Shown here piece by piece: positions 22,151 to 33,395 of a stretch of DNA of 64,000 nt (the first letter of the stretch is position 1; the number at the start of each line of letters is the position of its first letter). This DNA comes from Saitoella complicata NRRL Y-17804. Its lineage: Eukaryota > Ascomycota > Saitoellomycetes > Saitoellales > Saitoellaceae. The DNA lies in NCBI RefSeq assembly GCF_001661265.1, contig NW_017566998.1, positions 483,627-547,626 on the forward strand. The letters are read 5' to 3'. The translations under genes and the position numbers were made by a program. The notes beneath the pieces are model-generated. The model had not been told where the DNA came from. It made no database searches and worked only from the letters and a program-made list of their open reading frames with translations.

Positions 22151-23208
22151 GACAAAATCTGCATTGCAGTTAGCATCTGCGGCTGCCACCATGAACGCCG
22201 GAATGGCGGAAGGAAAGGCATCCGATGGCCGACCTTTCAATAAGGACGACTGGACCACGCGTGGATTTTGCTAGGCCGAGAACACCGGTACCTTGGAATC
22301 CCGTCGCCGGAGGTTCATGCCATCCGCGTGGCGGCACCACAAGCAAAACACCTCGATTTCGATCTGGATACCTTTGCTCAGAGCCATGGGTGCACACATA
22401 TCGAAATACTTTACGCGCTCGATACTCTTAACTCGCAGAGGCGCGTTAATAACACAACAATTATATTTTACCATGAACAGTGGCTTAGAATGATTAACCC
22501 AACGTTGGTCTTCAACGACATTTAGGCCGATGGCGAAGGTATTCTGGAACAGATCCAGGTTGATGATGTGAGCATACAGACACTCTCGAATATGGGCTCG
22601 AGGACCTCTGATGTGCGGCTCTCGGCGGTGAAGGGCATCCCTTCCCCCCACGGACAATCCTCCGTCGCCAAGCACCCTGTCCAAACGTCTCATCCGCACC
22701 GCCTGAAAATGAAAGTTCATTCCCCTCAGTATCGGAAACCTCAGCATCAGCCCCGGCAGTGCAGACACCTGAGGACCGTTGCGAAGATGCTGTTTCGCCG
22801 ACCCCATCCGCCCCCTCCGTCCCCTCTGCGCCATCCGCAATCATCGCACCAGTCGCATCAGGGCAAACTCCCGCCAACAAGGACACGGAGGAAATCCCAA
22901 CCCCTCTCCTCGGCCAAGATAAGTCTCAATATTGGGGCGTCAAATGTTCTGGAGTTGAAGAGCGTTTTGGAGTAGAGCGGATACACGAGAGTCAAGTCCG
23001 AGGAGGAGGAGGGGGAGGGTGTTCTCGGAGATGGTGAGAAGGATGGTCTCGCCCATCGCACTCCCGTGGACATGACTCCGGCCGCCGGGAAGAGGGCTAT
23101 TTCTGCCGGGTTTGCCGTCTTGAACACAGACTTGCCGAAACGGCCTCGCACTGCTGTGGAGGAGGAGTTGAAAGGAGAGTATGTTGACGGGTTGATTGGC
23201 GCGAAGTG
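22151..23208 (+). pseudogene. Degenerate-looking gene of unknown family
   Basis: Several plus-strand segments read like one protein but need frame changes. 22151-22275 begins MTKSALQLASAAATMNAG; 22280-22690 gives HLDFDLDTFAQSHGCTHIEILYALD and ...VNNTTIIFYHEQWLRMINP with an in-frame TAG at 22523; 22720-22975 switches frame to a Pro/Ser/Ala linker (SVSETSASAPAVQTPEDRC); 22976-23208 switches again to an acidic/basic tail (GEGVLGDGEKDGLAHR, LPKRPRTAVEEELKGEY, GLIGAK stop). I tested the likely GT-AG joints at both switches and none restores phase. Either a pseudogene or a gene with unusual splicing. No domain recognised. Confidence 0.35.
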
Positions 23209-23639
23209 AGTCGGGCAGGGGAAGAGGAGTTGGTTATAAATATCATGGGGTGTCGGGTGTTTGGTGTTCGGCATAAGAGAACAACGATGGAGTTTGCGTA
23301 TCCGGGAGGCTGCACGAGAGATGAGATTCATTCATCTGTTGGTATTGTTAATCGGTTTAATTTGCTGGAGGAAGTGGAGAGAGGATCCGGATGATCGCAA
23401 TCGCGATCGGGACTGGTGAGCTTCTGGGAAGCGGTCAGGATAGTTCATATACCTTCGTTACAGCATAATAATATACCCATATGCCTTCACAGCTATAGCC
23501 GAGGCGTTTGACTCTGTTCTTTGAGTGATGATCAGTTCTTCACGGTCCGGATGACGTCTTCCATACCCCAGGGGCTCGGAATGCGGGGTAGCGGTATCGA
23601 TGAGCTCGAGTGTACCGGGAACAAAACTTCAAGATCATA
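23209..23639. other. Intergenic stretch upstream of TXNDC17-like gene
   Basis: 431 bp, probable promoter; no gene recognised. Confidence 0.4.
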
Positions 23640-24091
23640 ATGAGCTCTGTACGCCTTGACGTGATGGCGAAAGCACTTGGAGAGTATCTCTCTACCTTGC
23701 CAGCAGGCCAGGTTGTTTACATGTACTTGTTTGGTCCGAATTCCCCATTACGTGGTTACACTGTGGAGATGTCGCTAACCCATTACCGTTTGCAGGCTCC
23801 GAAGACCCTCGAACAGGCAAATCATGGTGCTCAGACTGCTCTGACGCCGACCCCCTCATTCACCGTACCGTAGCCACCTTCCACGCCGTCCTCATCCAGT
23901 GTCCAGTTGGCGACCGAGCGAGTTGGAAGTCGGCGGATAATGGGTTTAGGGTGGATGAGAGGTTTCGGTTGACTGCGATTCCGACGGTGATTAAGTGGTT
24001 GGATGGGGAGGAGCTTTCGAGGGTTGTTGAGGATGGGTGTAAGGATGAGGCGGTGTTGATGGAGTTCTTTCGGCCAGATGGGCAGATTTGA
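23640..24091 (+). CDS. TXNDC17-like (DUF953) thioredoxin-fold protein
   Basis: Exons 23640-23733 and 23796-24091 (129 aa); intron donor GTCCGA, branch CTAAC, acceptor TTGCAG. The joint gives YLFGSEDPRTGKSWCSDC, matching the DUF953 pattern in which SEDP-TGKSWCPDC precedes a DADP segment. Redox cysteines are Cys43 and Cys46; the usual Pro of WCPDC is Ser here. Downstream LIQCPVGDRASWK, FRLTAIPTVIKW (cis-Pro loop) and DGCKDEAVLMEFF are family hallmarks. Expected role: cytosolic disulfide reductase (TRP14-like) on small targets. Without the intron the frame ends early, so the spliced model is preferred. Confidence 0.88.
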
Positions 24092-24597
24092 CGGTGTGAA
24101 AAAGATGACGGGCTTGCGACATGACAATGACATATTGCACAGATGGGTTATGGCGAATCGGCATGCTTTTCGAGCGTTGTGTTCGGTCAAAGATCGTGGC
24201 ATCTGAGGCGCCCTTGCAAGTGGATGATCTATGTGCCGTCGGTGGTCATAGAGCGGTTGCTGCGGCTTGTTGATAGGTATCCGCGATTGTTGCGACTGCG
24301 TGCGGGTGGTGAACGATCTGCGGGAGTAACGTTGGAGGGAGTGATGCTGCAACATTGGATTTGCACCCTACACACACGCACTCAGCAGATGCCGCGAGGA
24401 CCTCGATTTCTTCTGTATGAAGATTCACAATACAACTCTAATCATACAATCTGAGAATAACAAACGCCAGTCCTTCCGACAAATAACAACATCATACAAA
24501 CGATAGGCTATCTTAACTTCACCCCGAAAAACGCATATATCCTCCCTCTCCACATTCCTCACGTAACTCAATCATCCACCATGTCAGACCCCACCAC
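24092..24597. other. Convergent 3' intergenic region
   Basis: 506 bp between the thioredoxin-like and RING-protein genes. Nothing recognised. Confidence 0.45.
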
Positions 24598-26046
24598 TCA
24601 CCTCCCCCTCCCCAGCGGCATCCTCATACCTCCACCCGCCCTTCCTATCTCGTCAAGAAACCCACCCCCACCCGCTATTTGCCCTCCACCACCAGGTCGG
24701 CCAAATCCTCTCACACCAACACCGCCAGCCGTTCCTCCACGGATCAAACTCGTGGTACTAGGCCTATTCAACCCACCACCACCACCACCACCACCGCCAC
24801 CCATACTAACGCCAATCCTATGTCTCATTGGCGTGGGATTGCCCATACCACTGTCTGAGAAGAAAGGACTGACTTGGCCCCCTCCCCGAGTTGGCTCGCT
24901 GGGTCTAGGATCGAGGGAGCGAGGAGCGTGGAATGCTTGTTGGTAATTATTGAAGGATGAGTGAGGGGCTGCTGAGCCAGGTGGACGCTGCATCGGCATC
25001 GGAGGTCTCTTGAAATGCGGTACACCCCCTCTTCCTCCGCTTCCATTCGAGAGGGGTGAACTTGATGTAGTACCGGGACGCAGACTTAGTCGCTGATTTT
25101 GATGGCGCATCGGCGAGACGAACTGGTTTGTTGACTGTGGTCTGTGTATTTGTTGTTGAGCTTGAATGGCGTGTTGAGGTGATATGCGGGCGATTGGCTG
25201 AGGTGGACGGAATTGGGGTGTTGGGTGGGGAGGAGTGAGGTGGTGGGGTGGTGGTTGAGGCATGTTTGCGATTGAGGAGCGAAATGCTTCGCCCATGCTA
25301 CGGCCGCTGTATCAAATCATCAACATGCAATCAACACGGCAGTTCTTGGTTTCAATACCTTTGCTCCGGTGCCTTGCGTTTCTGTCCGGTTTCATACCCC
25401 GCTTCACCAACGTACTCCTGGACCATCCCGCCCCCGGTGCCAGAAGCCAACTGTCCTCGCAGCCTCTCGTTCTCCGCTTGCAGTGTGTCAATCTGACTCT
25501 TGTAATCCCGTGCTTTCTCCAGTTCATCCTTCACCTTCCCCAATATATCCCTCTGCATAGCCATCTTCCCGCGATAATGCTCAACTAGTCGGAGTATATT
25601 TCCATGCTGGAATTTGACCGCGCCGGTAAACTCGTCAATGAGCTCGTGTAGAGGTCGAAAATAGGGTATGAGATCTTGAGGTAGCTAAACTGAAGGTCAG
25701 CGGGGGTGTATGCGTGTCATACGCGACGTGACACACCTGCTCATCGAGAGGTGCTATGCTCACGTTCGCCGAGCGACATCGATCATAAGTACATGTGTGC
25801 GTTCGATTTGCTGCATCCAATGGCACTACGGCTCCATCAGCATTCAGTCTCCCTTCATCCGCCGTTCAACGTCCGCGCACCTCCTTCCGGAAACAAACAC
25901 CGCTCACACACAATATGACCACAGCTCGTCAGCCAGAAGCTGGATCCATTCCCAGCCGTCAAGAAGCACTTTGCGCAGTAAACGAGATCCGATGCAAGCG
26001 CATTCGAGATGAGAGCGGTCGAGGAGTCAGAGACAGGTGCCGCCAT
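24598..26046 (-). CDS. HEI10/Zip3/RNF212-like RING E3 ligase, meiotic crossover factor
   Basis: Four exons read from the minus strand: 26046-25881, 25825-25737, 25684-25359, 25306-24598 (429 aa), with introns of 55, 52 and 52 bp. RING residues: Cys24, Cys27, Cys42, His44, Cys47, Cys50, Cys67, Cys72. The segment LPQDLIPYFRPLHELIDEF then a coiled coil (MQRDILGKVKDELEKARDYKSQIDTL) and a basic KRKAPEQSGRSMGEAFRS element lead to a disordered Pro/Gly/Arg-rich tail with a poly-Gly run. This order is that of Zip3/HEI10/RNF212 proteins, which act as SUMO/ubiquitin ligases on synapsed chromosomes to designate crossovers. Family member choice (HEI10 versus Zip3) is inference. It is divergent from the JmjC gene. 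Confidence 0.8.
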
Positions 26047-26453
26047 TCACTCAGTCCGCAGAGTGTACGCTGAGTACGTGGATACAGAATGACCGCAAAC
26101 GCGTAAAAAGAGACAGAAAAGAACGATTTGAGATGGCGACAAAGGTATAGCTATCGCGAGTTTCGCAACACGTATCGACTCGCCTGTACGCGTTGTCGGT
26201 TATCGTCCGCTCGAGGCGCAGTGTGGCGAAGTACATCGGCCTGCGCTGGCCTTGAGTTAATATGTTGAACGGGCCGTTCATTGCCGGTCCTGAACAGAGA
26301 AGATGGACTTGTAAACCAAGGATATCGACCATATCAGTCTTTCTATCCGATTAAACCAGTCTTCTGCATACCCGTCCGTGTTTCCTTTCCGTCTGCGCAG
26401 CCTTCTTGGTTCCATTCTCGCCTTTTTTTCTTACCGCCTGGCGCTCAATTGTT
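26047..26453. promoter_or_regulatory. Divergent promoter between HEI10-like and JmjC genes
   Basis: 407 bp between start codons; pyrimidine-rich tract (CTTTTTTTCTTACC) shortly before the JmjC start. No specific site identified. Confidence 0.5.
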
Positions 26454-29000
26454 ATGGCATCGGAGTCATCAGCCGCCCAAATTCCCGCAGATTTCGACGT
26501 AGACGAGGTCGTTCTTGATAACGATGGGTTTGGATGGGTTAAGCGCGTTGACGCACGCAAGCCCGAACGTGAGTTGGAGCAGTTGATCCATGATGTTGTC
26601 GTTGTCGCCGGGGTGCCGCTCGTTATCGAGAACTGGCACCTGCGCGAAGATTTTCCGAAGGAGATGCTTAGTATGCAGTATTTGAAGAACAACTTGGGGG
26701 ATATGAGTTTGTGTCATTTGTCCTTTACTTCAAAGCTCGTGCTGATCTCCGCGCACAGAAATACCAATCCGTGATATGGACCGTGAAAACGTAGTCGATC
26801 AGACCATGTCTATGTCAGACTACCTTTCCATGATACCAACACTCGCTGCTGAAAATGCGGATTTATCCAATGCGTCACGGCGGCGGTTATACGCGAAAGA
26901 TTTGACGTGCCCCGACGAATGGCGAGATAGTGTTGCTTCACTCTTGCCGGACAGCCTTGTCTACCTGGGCTCGAACGATTTCATGTCGAAACTACCTCCC
27001 TCAGCACAAGCTGAGAACATAATGCTTTACATCGGTCATGAAGGCACATACACAACCGCACACCGTGACATGTGTGCCGCGGTTGGGCATAACCTCATGG
27101 TCCATACCGACCCGAACTCCTCTTCATTGTGGTTCATGACGTCGACACACTCGCATCTCGCCGTTAAGGAAAAGTTTCCAGATATTGATCTTGAGCTGCA
27201 CTGGGCGACGATCGATGAATGGGCCGAATTGTCTGAAAACGCCAAGGTGTACATGTGCGAGCAAAAGGAAGGAGACTTGATGCTGGTGCCGACTTGGGCT
27301 GCGCATCAAGTGTGGAATCGCGGGTCCGCCACGGTGAAAGTTAGCTGGAACAGGGTTACTGCTGATAGTTTGACCCGTGCCGTGAAGGCGGCTCTGCCTG
27401 CATACAAAGCGTAAGTAGATGTGATGCACCGTTCGTGAGGCACTTAACTGATTTTGAAGCTAGTGTCTGTCATGCTGAAGAATACAAGATCAAATCAATC
27501 CTTCACGCTACGATCAACAACCTTACCCTTGACCCTCCTCATATGAGCGTCCAACAGATTACGAATCTGCAAACTCTCTTCCCCGTTTTCACCGACGTTC
27601 TTACTGAAGAATACCTCCCAGATACTTCACAGGTCAAGAGATGCGAGGAAAAATTCCGTTATTCGGTACGCTGTTCGTACTGCTCCTGCGACATATGGAA
27701 TCGCTTTCTTACCTGCACCGACTGCGAAGGAGACCCATATGACGTTTGCATAGAATGTTACGCCCGAGGAAGGAGCTGCGCACATATCAGCGGCCTAAAA
27801 TGGATGGAACAGTGGGATTGGGAGAAGTTGTGTGCATTGTGGATGAGGGCCAGACAGATATTCAACAACGTGTCAGAGGAAGACCGAAGAGTGGAAACCT
27901 GGGATGAGCAGCTGCATTCGCGGAAAACCATGGCGATGGTATGCGAGGAAGAGAATGGCCAGCGCCCAAGGAATCTCGAAAATCCACGGAAAACCACGAG
28001 GAGATGCCACCCGTGCAAGAACACTCACGAGGATGCAAACAAACAGGTTACTTGTGCGCGTTGTGACAAGATATTCTGCATGTCCTTTCTCATGTGGAAC
28101 ATGGAGATGGACCCTTCTCTGGTGTTGGCGGGTATTTGGGGAAGATGGGAATGCCCCGCATGTTACGGAGATTGCAAATGCGCGGTCTGTTTAGCAAAAC
28201 CGCGGGAGGAAAATTCGCACCGTCGGCTCGGAGATGTGCCTCGGCCCGGAACAAGCCCGCTGGCGGGCACATTGTCTGGCTGGACATCTGTCAACACAAG
28301 GGCGTACAGGGATCAAAGGAGCAGGAACTACTACTTCAAGGTAGTTAAGCCCCGAGGGAGGCCCAAGAAGAAGAGTACTGTAACCCCGTCTCGGAAGGGG
28401 AGGATGGACGATGTTGAGGAAGCACTTATTGGGCAAAGTGAGCCACCAGGGCCACCGTCAAAGCGTGCTAGACAAACAGTTCCAGACGCCGAACTTGACC
28501 TTCTCCCGCAAGGTCCGGAAGCCGCCGAGATGCAACCCCCGTTGAATACGCAACGTGATGTTCGCCCTGTTTTCGGTAATGGCGCAAATGGTGATTCAAG
28601 ATCGACTATGAGTCAAGGTCAGGCGCAGGAGTCGTCGCCCGAGATTCCCGATCTTCCAAGAGAAATATTCTTTTACTCGGAAGGCATAGTCGCGAGGGAG
28701 AATGGTAATGGTGTTACCCATTATCCGACGCATCGGGCACACCTTGAAATCTTCAGGCGTGGCCAGATGCGCTCCAACTTCACGAGCACAGTGCCAGAGA
28801 GAGATGAGTTGGAGCGATTGCTGAGGGTGTATGAGTTGTTAGGGAATACAGAGGGACAAAGAATTGTAAAGGAAAGGTTGGCGGAGAGGCATATTCAATT
28901 GAATTTACTTGCTGAAGCGGAAGAGCTGTCTGCTGACTTGCTGAGTGTGCGCGAGCAGGAAACCGTGGCGAAGGAAGCGGAGAAGCTCGCGGAGAGGTGA
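26454..29000 (+). CDS. JmjC-domain protein with C-terminal 4CXXC_R1-type zinc finger (putative histone demethylase)
   Basis: Exons 26454-26706, 26759-27410, 27464-29000 (813 aa). Intron 1 (GTTTGT...CACAG) joins GDM-K-IPIRDMD; intron 2 (GTAAGT...GCTAG) joins YKA-VCHAEEY. The cupin holds the Fe(II) motif His186-x-Asp188 ... His267 (AHRDMC, AAHQVW) and GHNLMVHTDPNSSSLWF, so a 2-oxoglutarate dioxygenase is expected. A Cys-rich stretch (CSYCSCD, CTDC, CIEC) and a second finger (CHPCKNTHE, CARCDKIFC, CPACYGDCKCAVC) resembling zf-4CXXC_R1 follow, then KPRGRPKKK (AT-hook-like) and a helical C-terminus. Likely nuclear chromatin regulator; substrate unknown. Confidence 0.87.
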
Positions 29001-29176
29001 GCCTGATGTCCACTTTACCTATCTGGGGACGATGTATCCAATTGGCCAGTGTTTGGACATCAATCAATAGCTATCCGAATGTAACGAAGAAGAATTTCTC
29101 AAGCAATATGCTGGCCAACTCTAGATGGTAACCGGGGGTAAATGATAAGGGTATACGTATCGTCCTCCGCGTCCAT

Positions 29177-30564
29177 TCAGCGTACCCTGTCCAAACTCGC
29201 ACTGGGTCCAGCCTCACTCAACACTCTTTGCAACGGCATCCTGACCTCAGTATCCCTAGCCTCCTCCATCTTCTCGCCCTCTCCTTTCTTTGCCTTCGTG
29301 ATCGCAACCCAAATGGCACCTCCCAAGACGAATGTCGCACCCAACCAACTCCAAATATCGGGAACATGTCCCCATACAGCCCACTCCCCCAAAAACGCAA
29401 TCACACACTGCAGATACACCATCATCGTTCCCCTACCAGCTTTTTCCCTCTGCAGCCCCATCGTCAAGAAAAACTGTGCAGCGAATCCCGAGACGCCAAT
29501 GACGAGGAGAAGGATGATTGGGATGGGGTTGAGAGGGAAGTGGAAAGGTGTGTGGAAGATGAGGGAAAGGATGCAGGAGAAAATAGTGGAGTAGAGGGCG
29601 AAGTACGAGACGGAAATGAGGGGGTGAGCGCGTTTGCCGATTGCACGGATCGCGGTGTAGGCACCTGCTGCGCCGAGTACGCCGAGTAGGGCGATGCCGA
29701 GGGCGTAAAGTCTGTGTGTCTGATCGGCCTCCGACACAGCTTCAGAACCAATGACCCCTGGATCGTTTGAAGGCGAAGATACCGGAGCATCTTGTGTATG
29801 TGAGAACAGAGACGCTGGCCTTGCAATCAAAACCACCCCAAGAAAACTCACAAGTCCTCCGCATGCCTCGACCCGCGTATACGGCTCACCAAGAAACCAC
29901 CAAGCCAAGATTCCCGCCAATATCGGAGCCATGAAGGTGATCGTGGTGGCATCTGACAGCGAAAGGTATTGGAGGGAATAGTATATTCCGAACAAACCCC
30001 AAAAGCCAATTGCGCCGCGGATGATGAGGAGGAGACGGATGCCGGGTGGTCCGAGGATGAAGTCCGGGATGTCGTTGTGCCACATGTACGCAATGGAAAG
30101 TACATATGTTATACTGCGGAACTCCGGGTCAGCTCACTCTCGTCATAGGTTTCGAAACATATTGGATCAAACCTCATTCGGACGAACACGATCTCCAGTG
30201 CCGGTACTCCATACCCACTCAGTAGCTTAGCACTGATATTCATACATGAAAAGAATAGCTGAGCGAGTGCGATGATCAGAATTCCCGTATTGTCATTCAC
30301 CCAACCTCTAAAACCGCGGGCCGGTGTCTTCGCGGAGGCGGCAGCCTCAGGATCAGTTGCGTCGAGGTTGGATATTGTGGATCCGTATGATGAAACTCGG
30401 GAAAGACTGGGTCTTGAAGGTTCAGGCAAGAGTAATGGCGAGTGGTCTGCATCGGTGACCCCGTTCGGCGTGGGCGATTGTCGGAGATAAAGCGTATCCT
30501 TTGGCATCTCCAGCATCTGCTCCGTCTCTGCTAACTCGTCTGATCCCTTCCTTGAGTCGTCCAT
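29177..30564 (-). CDS. EamA/DMT-family membrane transporter (SLC35G-like)
   Basis: Exons 30564-30173 and 30113-29177 (442 aa), intron 59 bp (GTTTGA...CGCAG); the joint gives FVRM-S-ITYVLSIAYMW. About 100 residues of acidic, Ser-rich cytoplasmic N-terminus precede ten predicted TM helices in two EamA repeats (first ending LAWWFLGEPYTRVE, second LGEWAVWGHVPDIWSWLGATFVLGGAIWVA), with a polar loop between. Drug/metabolite transporters of this group move nucleotide-sugars, purine-like or other metabolites; the substrate here cannot be read from sequence. Ends 176 bp from the JmjC stop, in convergent orientation. Confidence 0.88.
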
Positions 30565-31250
30565 GACCTGATGAATATCTGATCCTTCTCAAGTGTTCGT
30601 TTCTGTACGAGTCATACTGTCAATTCGTCCCCAAACGATTGCGATATTGCGCGGACTGCGCCGAAGTCGATCGACGTCAAAGGTGCCCCGCCTTTTCGAT
30701 TCAGCCTGAACGGATAACGACGGATAAGATCATCAACACGGGAGGCGACTTACCTCAATGAGAACCTGTTGAGATAAAGAAACAGCAATTGATCTTGTCG
30801 CATCATGGCCAATTCATGTATCCTCTGGGCGGGTGGGTCGGTCTCGTCCAACTCGACATTCTCCCACGTACCGGTATTCCAAAAGTTCTTCGTGAAAAGT
30901 CTGGACTTGATTGAATGCAAACATGGGACCTAAAGTCAGAGCATCTTATAACTGATCAATTGCGTCTCGTAAGCGTAACATTATCTTCTCACGCTATCGA
31001 TCACCTGCCAGCCCGCGCCTGACTGCTGAATCGGACCGAGAGTCAACATATGGAGCTGAGAGGGTAGGTTGAGACGGACGTATAGATACCCTTCAAAATT
31101 ACGTAGAGCATGTTGGAGGGGACTGCTCGGTCACAGACGACACGTATCGATAGCAATGTATTGACCAAGGTAACTTTCAGCCCTAAAGATATCCACCCAG
31201 AAACAGCCCACGAAAACGCACCCTTTACGATTCGATCCCATACTCAACCC
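30565..31250. other. Intergenic region
   Basis: 686 bp between the EamA gene start and the end of the first MFS gene; presumed promoter. No other gene seen. Confidence 0.45.
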
Positions 31251-32947
31251 TCAAAGCACATACCTAAAATCCCTGTTCTCGAAATCCGTCAAATCCATGA
31301 ACTCATGATCCTTCAAACTAACATATGCATCCCCCGCCGCTTCCCTCTCCTCATCCCTCCTCTTATTCTCTCTCGCATTCAACCACCGAATTGCATACAA
31401 AACAAAACAACTCACGCCCCAACACACCACAATCGTAACCTTCGCCGGGGTATAAGCCGGCGCATCCTTCGCCCGGAACGTTTGAGGACCGATGAGATTC
31501 CCAACACAATACCCAATGAGGTTGATAGCATTGACAGTCGTCTTCTTCGTATACCCTGCAACATTCGTACTAATCATCCCCAAAATAATCACAAACGCAC
31601 AAGCCGAAAAACTCGTCAACCAATACCCCGCCAATTTTCCCCACGGCATATGCTCCGGCAAGCAAATCACCAACAAGAATCCGAAGATGGGGAAGAGGAC
31701 TGAGAGGATTGCGGAGTAGGAACGTTCGTGGGTGCGTTGCGCGAGGGAGCAGATCCAGAGGATGGAGATGATTTCGACGGCGCCGCAGGGGGCTGAGTAG
31801 AGGAGGGATTCCTGAGCGGTGAAGCCGAGGGATTGGATTACAATTGATTGGAAGCTGCGCGTCTATTAGCACACTCGTCGCCAAGAAAAGAAGAGCGAGA
31901 CATACTTGGTAAGACCACCATTCGGGATATCAGAGATGAGCGAGTACGAGAAGTACAACCAAGTCTGTTCATCTCGGTTAGCAACTCGTGTCGGTAAGAG
32001 GAGGAAGGAGGACCACTTACCCTCGGATCCCTCAACGCCTCCTTAAACTGCTCCATCTTAAAATGCTTATTCCCAACCCCCTGCTGATTCACTCTCAACC
32101 TCTCAATAACCAACACCCTATCCTCCTCACTCAAAAACCTGGCCTGCATCGGCGTATCCGGCATCAACCACAACAACGCCACACCAACCGCCATCGTAGC
32201 GAATCCGGTAACCAGGAAAATGATCTGCCAACCAGGGATTGCGGAACCGTGCTTTTCGACACCCTTCGAGATTCCGTACGCGAGGAACGAACCGATGATT
32301 TGTGCGGTGCCGTTATTGCAGAACCAGATTCCGACACGAAGGGCTTGTTCGCTAGAGCGGTACCACATACTCGTAAATAACACGAACGCGGGAGTAATAG
32401 ATGACTCGAAGATACCGAGGAGGAGTCGTACAGAGACGAGGCCCGCGAAATTTTTGCAACCGGCCATGGCGGCGAGGATTCCACCCCAGATAATGATGTT
32501 GACGCCGGTGTATTTGGCGAGGGGGAGGCGTTGCATGAGGCGGTTGGTGGGGTATTCCCATGCCAGATATCCCAGGTAGAAGACACTCCCCAACCACGAG
32601 TACTGCTGTCCAACGAGATGCGTATCGGTCCTCAAGCCCATAACAGAGGCATACGAAATCGAGGTCTTGTCGAGGAATTGGAGACAGTAGATGAGACACA
32701 TGATTGGCATGATATTGCGGTCGATGAGTTTGAGGAGACGTTTGTTTGTGGCTTCGTCAATTTCGACTTTGGCGGTGTTGCGGATGTACGCTAGGGCTTC
32801 GTCTGCGTCGCCGGAGGTGGGGGATTTGAGGGATTCGGGGTCGTGGTCGTAAACTTCCCCGATGCCGTGCTCGGGTTCTTCTTTGATGTGGATGGCTTTC
32901 TCGTCCGCTGCCGTCGTCGTTGTCGTCGTCATTGGGATTGCGCTCAT
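31251..32947 (-). CDS. MFS transporter, allantoate permease/Dal5-like (ACS family)
   Basis: Exons 32947-32021, 31964-31906, 31854-31251 (529 aa); introns 56 and 51 bp with GTAAGT and GTATGT donors. The 59-nt middle exon encodes TWLYFSYSLISDIPNGGLT, family-typical. Signature segments: RNIMPIMCLIYCLQFLDKTSISYASVMG, YLGYLAWEYPTNRLMQRLPLAKY, RLLLGIFESSITPAFV, and an FRYVL carboxyl end preceded by EFMDLTDFEN. Twelve TM helices expected, plasma membrane. Homologues import allantoate, ureidosuccinate, vitamins or other organic anions with protons; the substrate is not deducible. Divergent from COQ2. Confidence 0.92.
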
Positions 32948-33395
32948 CGTGACTGCTCCTGCTTGCGCTGCTCGAGCTCCTCCTTCCTCGATAGCGATCC
33001 ACCGTCACCTTATACCAACCTGCTTCTCCCCCACCCACGCTGACATCAACTCGGGAAACCATGCGTCACCAACGATAATCGGCTCGTCGCCATTTACGTT
33101 CGCCCCAGATAGTGCCAGGATGGTCTGACCGGCGTTGTGCGCGCGGGTGTAACGTTGCAACGGACGCGGGCCGGGACATGTGGACGGTCGTCGGTTAAAA
33201 CGCATACCTCCTCGGCAACAAATGAACACATGGGAAAGGTGTGCGGTTGAACATGAAGAGTTCGACGATGATTGATTCGAAACATGCGATTCTGACATCG
33301 AGATTATCCGCGGTGCGGGTGCCTGCAGTCCATTCCACCACCAGATTTCCTTGGACATCTCGACACCCCTCCACCCTCGCTCGCTCTCTCCAGCC
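32948..33395. promoter_or_regulatory. Divergent promoter between MFS gene and COQ2
   Basis: 448 bp; both promoters must lie here. No discrete element called. Confidence 0.5.
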
